Positions 1-7,499 of a stretch of DNA of 64,000 nt are shown here, piece by piece. The stretch lies in NCBI GenBank assembly GCA_013285685.1, contig JABDHD010000005.1, forward strand, positions 1 to 64,000, read 5' to 3'. The notes beneath the pieces are model-generated. The model was not told the DNA's origin, did not search any database, and was given only the letters and a program-made list of their open reading frames with translations. Each line of letters opens with the position of its first letter. Positions within the stretch are counted from its first letter, which is position 1. Made by a program: the position numbers and the translations under genes. Source of the stretch: Bacteroidota bacterium. Its GTDB lineage: Bacteria; Bacteroidota; Bacteroidia; Sphingobacteriales; Sphingobacteriaceae.

Positions 1-302
1 TCATTTAAAATTTCAGTTGTTTTGGCATCGGGTATAACTTCATAGCTGATGCCGCGTACCTTGCACTCATTCTCAATACTGTTGTCATAATTTGTCATGA
101 AGCTTCCGCCGCGATAATTGAGGAGCCAGTCCACTTCTTTGCCATTTGTCAGTACCCAAAAAGCAACCCCGTAGGATTTCAAATGATCTTTTTGAACATC
201 GTCCATAGGGATAAGTATGGAAGCGGCCCTGCTAAAAAGAGGCAAAAAAAGAGGTAAAAGGTAAAAGGCGAAAGGTAAAAGGTGTTTGAATCGATTGGTC
301 AT
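1..302 (-). CDS. N-terminal part of a secreted 'asparagine synthetase B'-named family protein (runs off window)
   Basis: Read on the minus strand from an ATG at 302, this open frame gives a hydrophobic leader ending near LFSRAAS and then ILIPMDDVQKDHLKSYG, closely matching the N-terminus of the complete neighbour at 581-1915 (ILIPMDEDQKDHLKSYG). About 100 residues are visible before the window edge, with no stop. It is a tandem paralog in the same orientation. The leader (LLPFAFYLLPLFLPLF) is encoded by a degenerate seven-base repeat of the AAAAGGT type, so its length may vary. The start is uncertain because an array of similar repeats lies directly upstream. Function unknown beyond being exported. 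Confidence 0.75.
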   Translation of the reverse strand, partial: MTNRFKHLLPFAFYLLPLFLPLFSRAASILIPMDDVQKDHLKSYGVAFWVLTNGKEVDWLLNYRGGSFMTNYDNSIENECKVRGISYEVIPDAKTTEILN

Positions 303-366
303 TGGTCATTGGTCACTGGTCACTGGTCACTGGTCACTGGTCACTGGTCATTAGTCACTGGTCAGC
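294..366. repeat. Heptad tandem array GGTCACT/GGTCATT
   Basis: About ten tandem copies of a seven-base unit, GGTCATT changing to GGTCACT, with one GTCATTA variant. It lies just upstream of the ATG of the partial gene at 1-302, and on that gene's coding strand reads AGTGACC/AATGACC, so it supplies the start region itself. Related arrays with other unit sequences recur in many spacers of this window. Confidence 0.85.
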
Positions 367-404
367 CGGTTACATTGCGGGCAGTTTCTTCAAAAACTAA
401 CACC

Positions 405-575
405 ACTGCCTACTGCTACTGCTACTGCTACTGCTACTGCTACTGCTATGCTACTGCTACTGCTACTGCTATGCTACTGCTACTGCTACCGCTACCGCAA
501 ACCGCCCATTGCAATCTGCCAACTGCTACTGCTATGCTACTGCTACTGCCAACTGCTACTGCTACTACTGCTGCT
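405..575. repeat. Degenerate hexamer array CTGCTA
   Basis: A long run of CTGCTA/CTGCCA units interrupted by CTATGC and CCGCAAACC variants. It begins close downstream of the stop of the gene at 581-1915 as that gene is read (minus strand, GCAGTA units). Short versions of the same GCAGTA/GCAGTT run follow the stops of several permease genes at 42-50 kb. The many small open frames across it are low-complexity artefacts (LLLL, CYCY). Confidence 0.85.
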
Positions 576-580
576 CCAAA

Positions 581-1915
581 TCAAGTCTTCTGCTTCTTCT
601 TCCTCGCCGCCGGAAACAATACGTTGTTCAAAATCAACCTGTAGCCCGGTGAGTTGGGATGCAGTTTCAAATCTGTGGGCGGGTCGCCGACGATATGCTG
701 ATAGTCTTCCGGGTCGTGGCCGCCGTAAAATGTCCATTGGCCCTTGCCGTATTCACCGTGGATGTAGCGGGCCTCGCCGGCGCTTTTCATTTCGCCCATA
801 ATGGTAACGCCTGGCTTCAGCATCTTTTCATTAAAAGCGGTGGTGAGGCCCATAAAGCCTTTGATCACTTTATCATGGTCCTGGGTAAGCATGCTGGGCA
901 CTACATCCCATTTGGCTGAAAAATCGAATAGGGTAAAAAAGTCGCGGGTGCGGTCGACCTGCCTGGTTGAGGTTACATCGATATTGCTAAACTGGTGCGA
1001 CATCGGGTTCATATCCAGCGTAAAATTCTGAAAGGCGAAAGTCTGGCTAAAATCCAGTTTGGATTGCGCATCAGGGTCCGCCGCATCGCCGTCAAACATT
1101 GGCCCGCAGATATCCGTGTTTGCCGAGGCAAGGGCAATATCAAATGTATCCGTTCCGGAGCACATGGCAAACAAAAATCCGCCGCCCGCGCAAAAATCAC
1201 GAATATGTTCTGCCACTGCCAGCTTCATTTTGGATACCTTGGTAAAACCTAACTTGTGGGCCGTTGCTTCCTGTATCTTCACATCCTCGTTATACCAGTC
1301 GGCATAACGGAATGCGCCATAAAACTTGCTGTATTGCCCGGTGAAATCCTCGTGGTGCAGGTGCAGCCAGTCGTATTTGGGCAGATCGCCGCGAATCACT
1401 TCCTCGTCATACAAAACATCATAAGGGATCTCCGCATATTTCAATACCAGCGTTACCGCATCATCCCAGGGTAGTTTATTTTTTGGAGAATAAACCGCAA
1501 TTTTTGGCGCTTTTTCCAGCTTTACCACATCCATGTTAACCGAAGGGTCGCTTACTTCGGTAACGATCTGGGCAACCTTAGCATCGGCGATCACTTCGTA
1601 GCTTACGCCGCGTATTTTACACTCGTCCTCCACTTTCTGATCATACTTCATCATAAAGCTGCCGCCGCGATAATTGAGCAGCCAGTCCACTTCCTCGCCG
1701 TTTTTTAACACCCAAAAGGCAATGCCATAGGATTTGAGGTGATCTTTTTGATCTTCGTCCATGGGGATGAGGATGGAGGCGGCGCGGCCGAAGAGAGGTA
1801 AAAGCAGAAAGCAGAAGGCAAAAAGCGAAGAGCGAAAAGGTGAAAGGCGAAAGGCGATTCGCCTTCGCTGAGCTACGGCGGACGAAGAAGGAGAAAGGCT
1901 TTTTTGATCGTTCAT
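581..1915 (-). CDS. Secreted protein of the family named 'asparagine synthetase B' in Bacteroidetes
   Basis: This 444-residue protein starts with an Arg-rich stretch and a hydrophobic leader (about residues 20-46, ending LFGRAA), so it is probably exported. The mature part contains a Trp/Gly-rich N-terminal block (WLLNYRGGSF), a central segment with PKIAVYSPKNKLPWDDA and HLHHEDFTGQY, a Gly-rich element AGGGFLFAMCSGTD resembling a nucleophile elbow of glutamine-amidotransferase-like folds, and the C-terminal motifs YGGHDPEDYQH and LHPNSPGYRLILNN. From memory, homologs are named asparagine synthetase B, but I see neither an N-terminal catalytic Cys nor an ATP-pyrophosphatase motif, so that name is doubtful. 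The start overlaps the stop of the upstream small ORF by four bases. The substrate is unknown. Confidence 0.8.
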   Translation of the reverse strand: MNDQKSLSPSSSAVAQRRRIAFRLSPFRSSLFAFCFLLLPLFGRAASILIPMDEDQKDHLKSYGIAFWVLKNGEEVDWLLNYRGGSFMMKYDQKVEDECKIRGVSYEVIADAKVAQIVTEVSDPSVNMDVVKLEKAPKIAVYSPKNKLPWDDAVTLVLKYAEIPYDVLYDEEVIRGDLPKYDWLHLHHEDFTGQYSKFYGAFRYADWYNEDVKIQEATAHKLGFTKVSKMKLAVAEHIRDFCAGGGFLFAMCSGTDTFDIALASANTDICGPMFDGDAADPDAQSKLDFSQTFAFQNFTLDMNPMSHQFSNIDVTSTRQVDRTRDFFTLFDFSAKWDVVPSMLTQDHDKVIKGFMGLTTAFNEKMLKPGVTIMGEMKSAGEARYIHGEYGKGQWTFYGGHDPEDYQHIVGDPPTDLKLHPNSPGYRLILNNVLFPAARKKKQKT

Positions 1916-2100
1916 ATTCTTGCTATTGGATTTGGATAGGAAGTGGAAAAATCTTCACCGTCGAGACTGGAAAAAGCCGTTAATTCTGGATCGTTTAAAT
2001 AATCATCATAAAGCTTTTCGACAGCCAATCTCAGTCGCTGTGCTTTTTCTTCATCGTTTTGCAGCCTGTTGATTTCGGATGCATCTGCAATCTTTCTCAT
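1912..2100 (-). CDS. Small antitoxin-like protein (62 aa)
   Basis: The frame opens with TTG at 2106 but an ATG at 2100 (MRKIADASEIN) is the better start. The protein is charged and predicted helical, and contains NDPELTAFSSLDGEDF. That stretch resembles, from memory, the C-terminal segment of small antitoxins placed before MazF-like toxins. No toxin follows; the next gene is the secreted protein at 581-1915, whose ATG overlaps this stop (ATGA), suggesting translational coupling. It could also be a stand-alone hypothetical protein. Coding status is supported by the coupling and plausible composition only. Confidence 0.5.
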   Translation of the reverse strand: MRKIADASEINRLQNDEEKAQRLRLAVEKLYDDYLNDPELTAFSSLDGEDFSTSYPNPIARI

Positions 2101-2242
2101 ATTCAAAGATAACGAATAATCGGGTATGCTATTATTTTGAAATAATGTAATTACAGACTTGTCGACTTTTTAAAAGGCTGACAAATCTTTTGGATTTACA
2201 ATCATTTAAACTTTGTACCTTGTAGAACCCTATCCTTTCAAA

Positions 2243-3412
2243 ATGGAAACAAATCAAATTCAGAATTTACTTGATCAAGTAAATGCACTAAGCGATCGAT
2301 ATAAAAAAATCGATGAGTTAACTGGCGAGAATTTTAATGTTTTTCGCATACTCAAAATTGAATCCTCAGAGGTAAAAATGCACTCTGCTTTCATTGCGGA
2401 GTTACTGAAGCCTGATGGTAGCCACGGTCAAAAAAACACATTTCTGAAATTATTTGTGAATTCCTTTTGCTTTAAGGGCAATTTAATTGATACCGAATTC
2501 TGCAGAGTAAAAGTTGAAGAAAACATAGGTAAGATAAGTGAAGACAAAACACAGGGCGGCAGAATTGATATTGTTGTTACCGATACTCGAAATGATCATA
2601 AAATTATCATTGAGAATAAAATATACGCTGGCGACCAAGATTACCAACTTACTCGTTATCACAACTATTCAGAGAATGCAGACATCATTTATTTGACGTT
2701 AGATGGCAAAATGCCCTCGGAAGCAAGTAAAGGGAAAATGGAGGATGGGAGACATTATAAATGTTATTCTTATAAAGATCACATCTTAAACTGGTTGGAA
2801 TTGTGTCGGAAGGAAGTGGCAGTTTATCCAGTTGTTAGAGAGGCTATAACTCATTATATTAATTTAATTAAATATTTAACCAATCAAACACTAAATCAAA
2901 ATATGGAAAATGAATTAAGCGACTTATTGAAGTCAAACTTAGAAGCATCATTTATCATTGCAGATAATTTAGATAAAGCTTGTGAAAAGGTTTCAAATAG
3001 TTTTGGTGAAACAATCGAAAATTCATGTGCGAATATTGGGTTGAACTGTTCATACGGCGTTGCGTTAGAAAAGAACTACTCTGGTATTTGGATTTGTCGC
3101 CCGGAATGGAAATATCTTAATATTGGTATTCAGTTTCAAAGTTACGACAAGGATTTAATTTATGGGATTATTGCTAAAGAGAATCCGAATGAAGTTATAG
3201 TTCCTATTACAGTTAAGGACAAGATTAAAGCCCTTCCCAATAATTTAACTAAAAACAATGTTTGGTGGGCATGGTACAATCGAATTGAAGAGCCATATAA
3301 CAATTGGGGTAAATTTCAGGCTTGGCAGGCTATACTTGATGGACGAATGAAAAACTATTTGATGGATAGAATTGAGTATTTAGTTAAAATCACCAAAGGC
3401 TTAGAATTGTGA
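2243..3412 (+). CDS. PD-(D/E)XK nuclease family protein (PDDEXK_4 type)
   Basis: A 389-residue protein beginning METNQIQNLL; an in-frame TTG ten codons earlier is a weaker start. The nuclease core is visible as GGRIDIVV (Asp near residue 109) followed by IIENKIYAGDQDYQLTRY (Glu124-x-Lys126, then a conserved Gln about ten residues on), the PD-(D/E)XK metal and catalytic set. The N-terminal SEVKMHSAFIAELLKPDGSHG is typical of the PF14281 family. The C-terminal half looks like a substrate-recognition region of unknown specificity. The gene is clearly more AT-rich than its neighbours, uses many AAT/ATT/TTA codons and stands alone, consistent with acquisition. A role in DNA restriction or defence is possible but unproven. 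Confidence 0.85.
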   Translation: METNQIQNLLDQVNALSDRYKKIDELTGENFNVFRILKIESSEVKMHSAFIAELLKPDGSHGQKNTFLKLFVNSFCFKGNLIDTEFCRVKVEENIGKISEDKTQGGRIDIVVTDTRNDHKIIIENKIYAGDQDYQLTRYHNYSENADIIYLTLDGKMPSEASKGKMEDGRHYKCYSYKDHILNWLELCRKEVAVYPVVREAITHYINLIKYLTNQTLNQNMENELSDLLKSNLEASFIIADNLDKACEKVSNSFGETIENSCANIGLNCSYGVALEKNYSGIWICRPEWKYLNIGIQFQSYDKDLIYGIIAKENPNEVIVPITVKDKIKALPNNLTKNNVWWAWYNRIEEPYNNWGKFQAWQAILDGRMKNYLMDRIEYLVKITKGLEL

Positions 3413-3472
3413 TTAATGTGGACTTTTCAAAAGTTAACTAATCAATAGTCATTCTGCAGCCGGACTTTTAAA

Positions 3473-3916
3473 ATGGACATTACAAAGTATAAATACAGCA
3501 AAAAGCAAACGGTGTATGCCTTATTGCTGTTTTTGGGTATGATAATTTTTGGTTGTTATTTCATAATAACCGATGCTCCCGCCGATGCCCTTTGGAAAAT
3601 CATGATCCCCTTTATTGTACTGTTTGGCGCTTTCCTGATCTATCTTTGTTATAAATATTTACTTCCCCTGCTTCGCGGCGAAACAATACTCGAGCTGGAT
3701 AACCGCCAGCTGCAATACCGGGTTACCAACTTAACCATCCGCTGGAAAGACGTTGCCAGCATCAGCTATTCAACCGGCTCGCGAAGTTCAAGCTGGTCAA
3801 TAAGTTTTTTTATGAAGGATGGCGGCAAGGCTAAGACAATGCCAACGCTATACATAGCCGGTGACAATAAGGCAATTTACGACACCGTGATTAGGTATTT
3901 TGAAAAGTATAAATGA
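3473..3916 (+). CDS. Small membrane protein with PH-like domain (STM3941-like)
   Basis: The 147-residue product has two membrane helices (about residues 14-33 and 44-66), then a soluble part beginning LRGETILELDNRQLQYR and continuing IRWKDVASISYSTG. This is the strand-rich pattern of bacterial PH-like membrane proteins, including the STM3941 family. It follows the nuclease by 60 bases on the same strand but is less AT-rich, so the two may not belong together. Function unknown. An ATG start follows a purine-poor leader, as is usual in this group. Confidence 0.65.
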   Translation: MDITKYKYSKKQTVYALLLFLGMIIFGCYFIITDAPADALWKIMIPFIVLFGAFLIYLCYKYLLPLLRGETILELDNRQLQYRVTNLTIRWKDVASISYSTGSRSSSWSISFFMKDGGKAKTMPTLYIAGDNKAIYDTVIRYFEKYK

Positions 3917-4191
3917 CCGATAGCATATGGTTGTTTTTTCAAAAAGTTGATAAATTTAAATAGGTTAGATTTATCAACCTTTTAAAAAGTTCACAAATCT
4001 GAAAATTCCTAAGTGGTCCGACAAGTGTTTAAAAGAGGGTGAACGTCATTTTATCAACTTGCAGGTTCAAGCGTTCACGAAATTCCTCAAAAATGGACAG
4101 ATTTGGGGATAGTGTAAATTCTAAATGGCTAAAAACCAGTAGTTTTCGTGAGTTATTTGTGGGGTGTATGTGTGCAAAACATGAACACTTT

Positions 4192-4211
4192 AACCCCGTA
4201 CGTACGGGGTT
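4192..4211. repeat. Perfect 20-bp palindrome AACCCCGTACGTACGGGGTT
   Basis: A perfect palindrome centred on GTAC, followed by TTGAAGG. It could fold as a short GC-rich hairpin and act as a weak terminator, or be a dispersed repeat unit. There is no long T run after it. Confidence 0.6.
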
Positions 4212-4332
4212 TGAAGGCTATTTATTTTGGCAAAAACGCTGTTGAATTTAAACGAAATTTACCTTTCGCCTTCTTCGTCCGCCATAGCGTGAGCGGCGGC
4301 GGATTACTATTTCGCCTTTCACCTCCTTTTAC

Positions 4333-4340
4333 TACATTTG
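4333..4340 (+). promoter_or_regulatory. Candidate Bacteroidetes -7 box TACATTTG
   Basis: Matches the TAnnTTTG consensus of Bacteroidetes primary promoters and lies 21 bases before the cyclophilin ATG. No clear TTG -33 element is present at the expected distance, so support is from one box only. Confidence 0.4.
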
Positions 4341-4361
4341 CCGTCTATTTTGAATTAACCA

Positions 4362-4799
4362 ATGAGCAAAGCCATCATCAAAACTGAAAAGGGCGATATG
4401 ACCGTCGAGTTTTACGACGCAGACGCCCCAAATACCGTAGCTAATTTTAAAAAGCTCGCAAAGTCAGGTTTCTATAATAACGTGATATTTCACCGCGTTA
4501 TCCCTAACTTCATGGTTCAGGGCGGCGACCCAACCGGGACCGGCGCAGGCGGACCAGGCTATAAGATCGATTGTGAATTAGCAGGCGAAAACCAGTACCA
4601 CGATCGTGGCGTACTATCCATGGCGCACGCAGGCCGCAACACCGGCGGATCGCAGTTTTTTATCTGCCACAATCGCGAAAACACCAAACACCTCGACCGC
4701 AATCATACCGTTTTTGGTAAAATAATTGAAAATGTCGACATAGTTGACCAGATTCAGCGGGGAGATAAGATATTAGGGATAGACGTTATTGAGGATTAA
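4362..4799 (+). CDS. Cyclophilin-type peptidylprolyl isomerase
   Basis: This 145-residue cytoplasmic cyclophilin catalyses cis-trans isomerisation of prolyl bonds. The active-site block FHRVIPNFMVQGGDP is intact (Arg45, Phe50, Gln53), as are GGSQFFI and the later HTVFGKI. There is no signal peptide, so it is the cytoplasmic PpiB-like form rather than a periplasmic one. Length is normal for a single-domain bacterial cyclophilin. It is followed on the same strand by the DUF5606 gene after a hairpin-forming repeat. Identification is secure at family level. Confidence 0.95.
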   Translation: MSKAIIKTEKGDMTVEFYDADAPNTVANFKKLAKSGFYNNVIFHRVIPNFMVQGGDPTGTGAGGPGYKIDCELAGENQYHDRGVLSMAHAGRNTGGSQFFICHNRENTKHLDRNHTVFGKIIENVDIVDQIQRGDKILGIDVIED

Positions 4800-4808
4800 T
4801 TTGGCAAC

Positions 4809-4877
4809 TGTGAATGGTGAATAGTGAATAGTGAGTAGTAAACGGACTACTGCCCATTCACCGTTCACTACTCACTC
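4809..4877. repeat. Inverted heptad repeat (GTGAATA ... TATTCAC type)
   Basis: Left arm GTGAATGGTGAATAGTGAAT with continuing AGTGAG units, right arm CCATTCACCGTTCACTACTC. The two arms are degenerate seven-base repeats of opposite sense and could fold into an imperfect hairpin between the cyclophilin and DUF5606 genes. It may end transcription or be a neutral spacer. Confidence 0.7.
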
Positions 4878-4894
4878 CCTACAAAAAACTAAAT

Positions 4895-5413
4895 ATGAAT
4901 TTATTAGGAATAGTATCCGTATCAGGCAAACCGGGGTTATGGAAAGCGCTGGCGCAAAACAAAACCGGCTATATTTTGGAAAGCCTTGATGCGCACAAAA
5001 CCAAAATGGTGGCAAATTTATCAACCGCTAAAATAGCGGCATTGAATGACATCACCCTTTTTGGCGTGGAAGAAGATATCAGGCTGACGGATGTTTTAGC
5101 ACGCATGAAAAGCGCTAACAGCATCCCGGACGCAAAAACAGACGGGCCGGCTTTACGGAAGTTTTTCCGCGAGGTAGCACCCGATCATGACGAAGAAAAA
5201 GTTTATGCTTCCGATATGAAAAAAGTAATTGGCTGGTATAATATTTTGAAGGAGCTGCCATTATTTGAAGAAGCTGACCCCGCCGCAGCACCTGCGGAGC
5301 CGGCTCAGGAAGTTGAAGAGTCGCCCGCATCGGAGGCAACCGCCAAACCGGCTGCTGTTGAAAAAGCCCCCGCCAAACCAAAGGCCAAAAAACCTGCCGC
5401 TAAAAAAGTATAG
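4895..5413 (+). CDS. DUF5606 family protein with Ala/Pro/Lys-rich tail
   Basis: The N-terminal 120 residues begin MNLLGIVSVSGKPGLWKALAQ and fit the DUF5606 family conserved in Bacteroidetes. The last 50 residues form a low-complexity tail of AAPAEPAQ and KPKAKKPAAKK, basic at the extreme C-terminus and probably disordered, which could bind nucleic acid or ribosomes. The function of the family is not established. No signal peptide is seen. The gene converges on the CDF transporter, with a GAGACGC palindrome between the two stops. Confidence 0.85.
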   Translation: MNLLGIVSVSGKPGLWKALAQNKTGYILESLDAHKTKMVANLSTAKIAALNDITLFGVEEDIRLTDVLARMKSANSIPDAKTDGPALRKFFREVAPDHDEEKVYASDMKKVIGWYNILKELPLFEEADPAAAPAEPAQEVEESPASEATAKPAAVEKAPAKPKAKKPAAKKV

Positions 5414-5429
5414 TGAATTTGTGAACGTA

Positions 5430-5451
5430 GAGACGCAATATTTTGCGTCTC
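5430..5451. repeat. GAGACGC palindrome between convergent genes
   Basis: GAGACGCAA, three or four loop bases, then TTGCGTCTC, preceded by GTA. This dispersed palindrome recurs at 23202-23339 and 28007-28102. Its position between two convergent stops would let it work as a bidirectional terminator, but that is inference. Confidence 0.75.
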
Positions 5452-5495
5452 TTACCGAACGACATCCGTTTCGAAGACCGAACATTGTGCGTCTT

Positions 5496-6428
5496 TTATG
5501 GCGCGCAATCCTGTTGCTTACATTCAACGGTGCCAAATTCCGGCTCCAGGGTACAGTGATTGATATCCATGTGCTGCAGGCGGTGCCGCAGGTCGCGCTT
5601 GATGGCATCGAATGTCGGCATAAATTCAGGATCGATAACAATATGGGCCGTTAAAGCATTTTCGGTAGTACTTAGCGCCCAAACGTGCATGTGATGAACG
5701 TCCACGACGCCTTTGCCCTTTAACAGCTCCTCTTTTATCTTATCAATATTTATTTTTTTCGGCACGCCGTCCATCTCCAGTCGCAGGCTGTCGATCAGCA
5801 GGCTCCAGGTGCCGCGCAATATTACTGCGGCGATCACGAGGCTTACCACACTATCAATCCAGTACAAATGGCTGAAATAGATGATAATACCCGATATAAC
5901 TACCCCGAACGAAACAATAGCGTCCATAGCCATGTGCAGGTAAGCGCCTTTAACGTTCAGGTCCGTGTCCTTGTCTTTTACAAATAGCCATGCGGTAACG
6001 CTGTTGATGCCAATGCCGATAAATGAAACCCATGCCATTGCGGCCCCATTAACCTGTTCCTGGCTCATCAGGCGCATCACCGCTTCATAAACGATAAAAG
6101 CCACAGCCGCAAACAGCACTACCGCATTAAAAAACGATACCATAATGGTCGACCGTTTGTAGCCATAGGTATATTTATCGCTTGAGTTTACTTTGGAGAG
6201 TTTGAACGCCAGCAGTGCAAGCGCCAGCCCGGCAACATCGCCCAGGTTGTGGCCCGCGTCGGTCAACAGGGATAGCGATTTTGTCATAAAACCCGCAACC
6301 ACTTCGATGATCACGAAGGCGGAATTTAAAATGATACCGACGATAAACGCGGTATTCAGGTGATCGAGCTTCGGCGCATGATCATGATGATGGTGGTGAT
6401 GATGTGAGTGATCGTGACCGTCTGACAT
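5496..6428 (-). CDS. Cation diffusion facilitator (zinc-type) metal exporter
   Basis: This 310-residue inner-membrane antiporter exports divalent metal, most likely zinc, in exchange for protons. The N-terminus carries a His-rich run (about residues 4-16) typical of zinc CDFs. Six membrane helices follow, with the metal-site motifs LTDAGHNLGD in helix 2 and HMAMDAIVSFG in helix 5, then the cytoplasmic C-terminal domain with VDVHHMHVWAL and a final Cys/Asp-rich ECKQQDCAP. All expected metal-site His/Asp residues are present. Exact metal specificity cannot be read from sequence. It sits 34 bases after the beta-hydroxylase gene on the same strand, so the two may be cotranscribed. Confidence 0.93.
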   Translation of the reverse strand: MSDGHDHSHHHHHHHDHAPKLDHLNTAFIVGIILNSAFVIIEVVAGFMTKSLSLLTDAGHNLGDVAGLALALLAFKLSKVNSSDKYTYGYKRSTIMVSFFNAVVLFAAVAFIVYEAVMRLMSQEQVNGAAMAWVSFIGIGINSVTAWLFVKDKDTDLNVKGAYLHMAMDAIVSFGVVISGIIIYFSHLYWIDSVVSLVIAAVILRGTWSLLIDSLRLEMDGVPKKINIDKIKEELLKGKGVVDVHHMHVWALSTTENALTAHIVIDPEFMPTFDAIKRDLRHRLQHMDINHCTLEPEFGTVECKQQDCAP

Positions 6429-6462
6429 TTTACAAAACTACACAAAAACCGCAAATACTCAC

Positions 6463-7389
6463 CTAAAAGAAGATGAGATACAGTATTAGCAGCATCAGGA
6501 CGTATTTTACGGCATAATAAAGGTTGCGGTTATAGGCTTTTATTTTTTTGCCAAGCAACCGGATGGAGTACACATACTTAAAGGCTTTGTTGATATTACC
6601 GGTTTTATCACCCCCGATATTTGGCGAAGCGCCGGCAGCCATAATAAACCATCCGAAAAATTTGTTCCAGCCTTTGGCAAACCAGGTTTTTACCGGTCGC
6701 TGTACATCGCAAAACAAGATGATCCGGTCGGTATCCGTTTTGTTTTCGGCGTAATGGATATACGTTTCGTCAAATATCACATCATCGCCGTCTTTCCAGG
6801 CATAGCTTTGGCCGTCAACCACGATATGACATTTTTCCGAGTTTGGTGTAATCAGCCCCAAATGATACCGCAGCGAGCCTGCGTAAGGGTCGCGATGCTG
6901 CAAAAGCTCGCTGCCCGCAGGTAGCACGGCAAACATCGCCGCTTTTACATTCGGGATCTCTTTGAGGATCGAAACCGTTTTGGGGCAATATTTTTTTGCC
7001 GAAGGGTGGAAATCGTCATACCATTTAAGATAAAACCTTTTCCATCCGCGCCGGAAGAACGAGTTAAAACCCATGTCGTTGTACTTATCCGATCCTTTTA
7101 TCAGTTCCTCGCGTTCCAGTTCCAAAGCCTCATCGCGAATGGTTTCCCAGTGCGCCTTTAACGGACTCAGCTGCGGAAAATTCGAAACGCTGATATAAGG
7201 TTTATTCTCCACACCCGAGAAAGCATACATCGGGATGTTGATGGGCGCCATAAAAGTGGAATGATCGGTAAGCTGCCTGAAAAACTTGTAACGTATTTTT
7301 CCGCGGTAATGAACAATGACCGTCGAAATAATTAAAACGTAAAATAGAATAAATTTTACGGATACAAGTTCTGTAAAAATTTGATTCAT
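6463..7389 (-). CDS. Aspartyl/asparaginyl beta-hydroxylase family dioxygenase (LpxO-like)
   Basis: A 308-residue Fe(II)/2-oxoglutarate dioxygenase of the Asp_Arg_Hydrox family. The iron-binding core is seen as LLQHRDPYAGSLRYHLGL with the second His in DETYIHYAEN, and a later Arg (TDRIILFCDV) probably binds 2-oxoglutarate. One helix lies at the N-terminus (residues 12-27) and another at the extreme C-terminus (YVLMLLILYLIFF), so the enzyme is membrane-attached, as for LpxO, which hydroxylates lipid A acyl chains. Lipid hydroxylation is therefore plausible, but the substrate is not proven. It precedes the CDF exporter on the minus strand. Confidence 0.85.
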   Translation of the reverse strand: MNQIFTELVSVKFILFYVLIISTVIVHYRGKIRYKFFRQLTDHSTFMAPINIPMYAFSGVENKPYISVSNFPQLSPLKAHWETIRDEALELEREELIKGSDKYNDMGFNSFFRRGWKRFYLKWYDDFHPSAKKYCPKTVSILKEIPNVKAAMFAVLPAGSELLQHRDPYAGSLRYHLGLITPNSEKCHIVVDGQSYAWKDGDDVIFDETYIHYAENKTDTDRIILFCDVQRPVKTWFAKGWNKFFGWFIMAAGASPNIGGDKTGNINKAFKYVYSIRLLGKKIKAYNRNLYYAVKYVLMLLILYLIFF

Positions 7390-7499
7390 AAGTGTCGGTG
7401 TTTCACAAAAATAACAAACAGTTTTTTAAGATATATCGGGTTCAAAGCACCGTGAAGCTATTTTTACAGTATGCTGATATTTTGCCGGGAATAGTCAGG

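Larger units (their letters stand above)
3917..4361. other. Intergenic region with hairpins and a GC-rich dispersed repeat
   Basis: No convincing gene. It contains an inverted repeat at about 3941-3984 (AAAGTTGATAAAT against ATTTATCAACCTTT), a 20-base perfect palindrome at 4192-4211, a dispersed repeat at about 4265-4330 combining TTCGTCCGCCATAGC with CGCCTTTCACC heptads, and a candidate promoter box before the cyclophilin gene. A 68-codon GTG frame from 4039 has no recognisable features. Confidence 0.7.

Noticed and set aside
282-801. Overlapping open frames rich in Leu, Cys, Tyr over the CTGCTA array
   Set aside because: They are translations of the hexamer repeat, have no start context or homologous neighbour, and overlap the end of a real gene on the other strand.
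4039-4245. 68-codon GTG frame in the spacer before the cyclophilin gene
   Set aside because: Crosses a palindrome, has no domain-like sequence or start signal, and composition looks non-coding.
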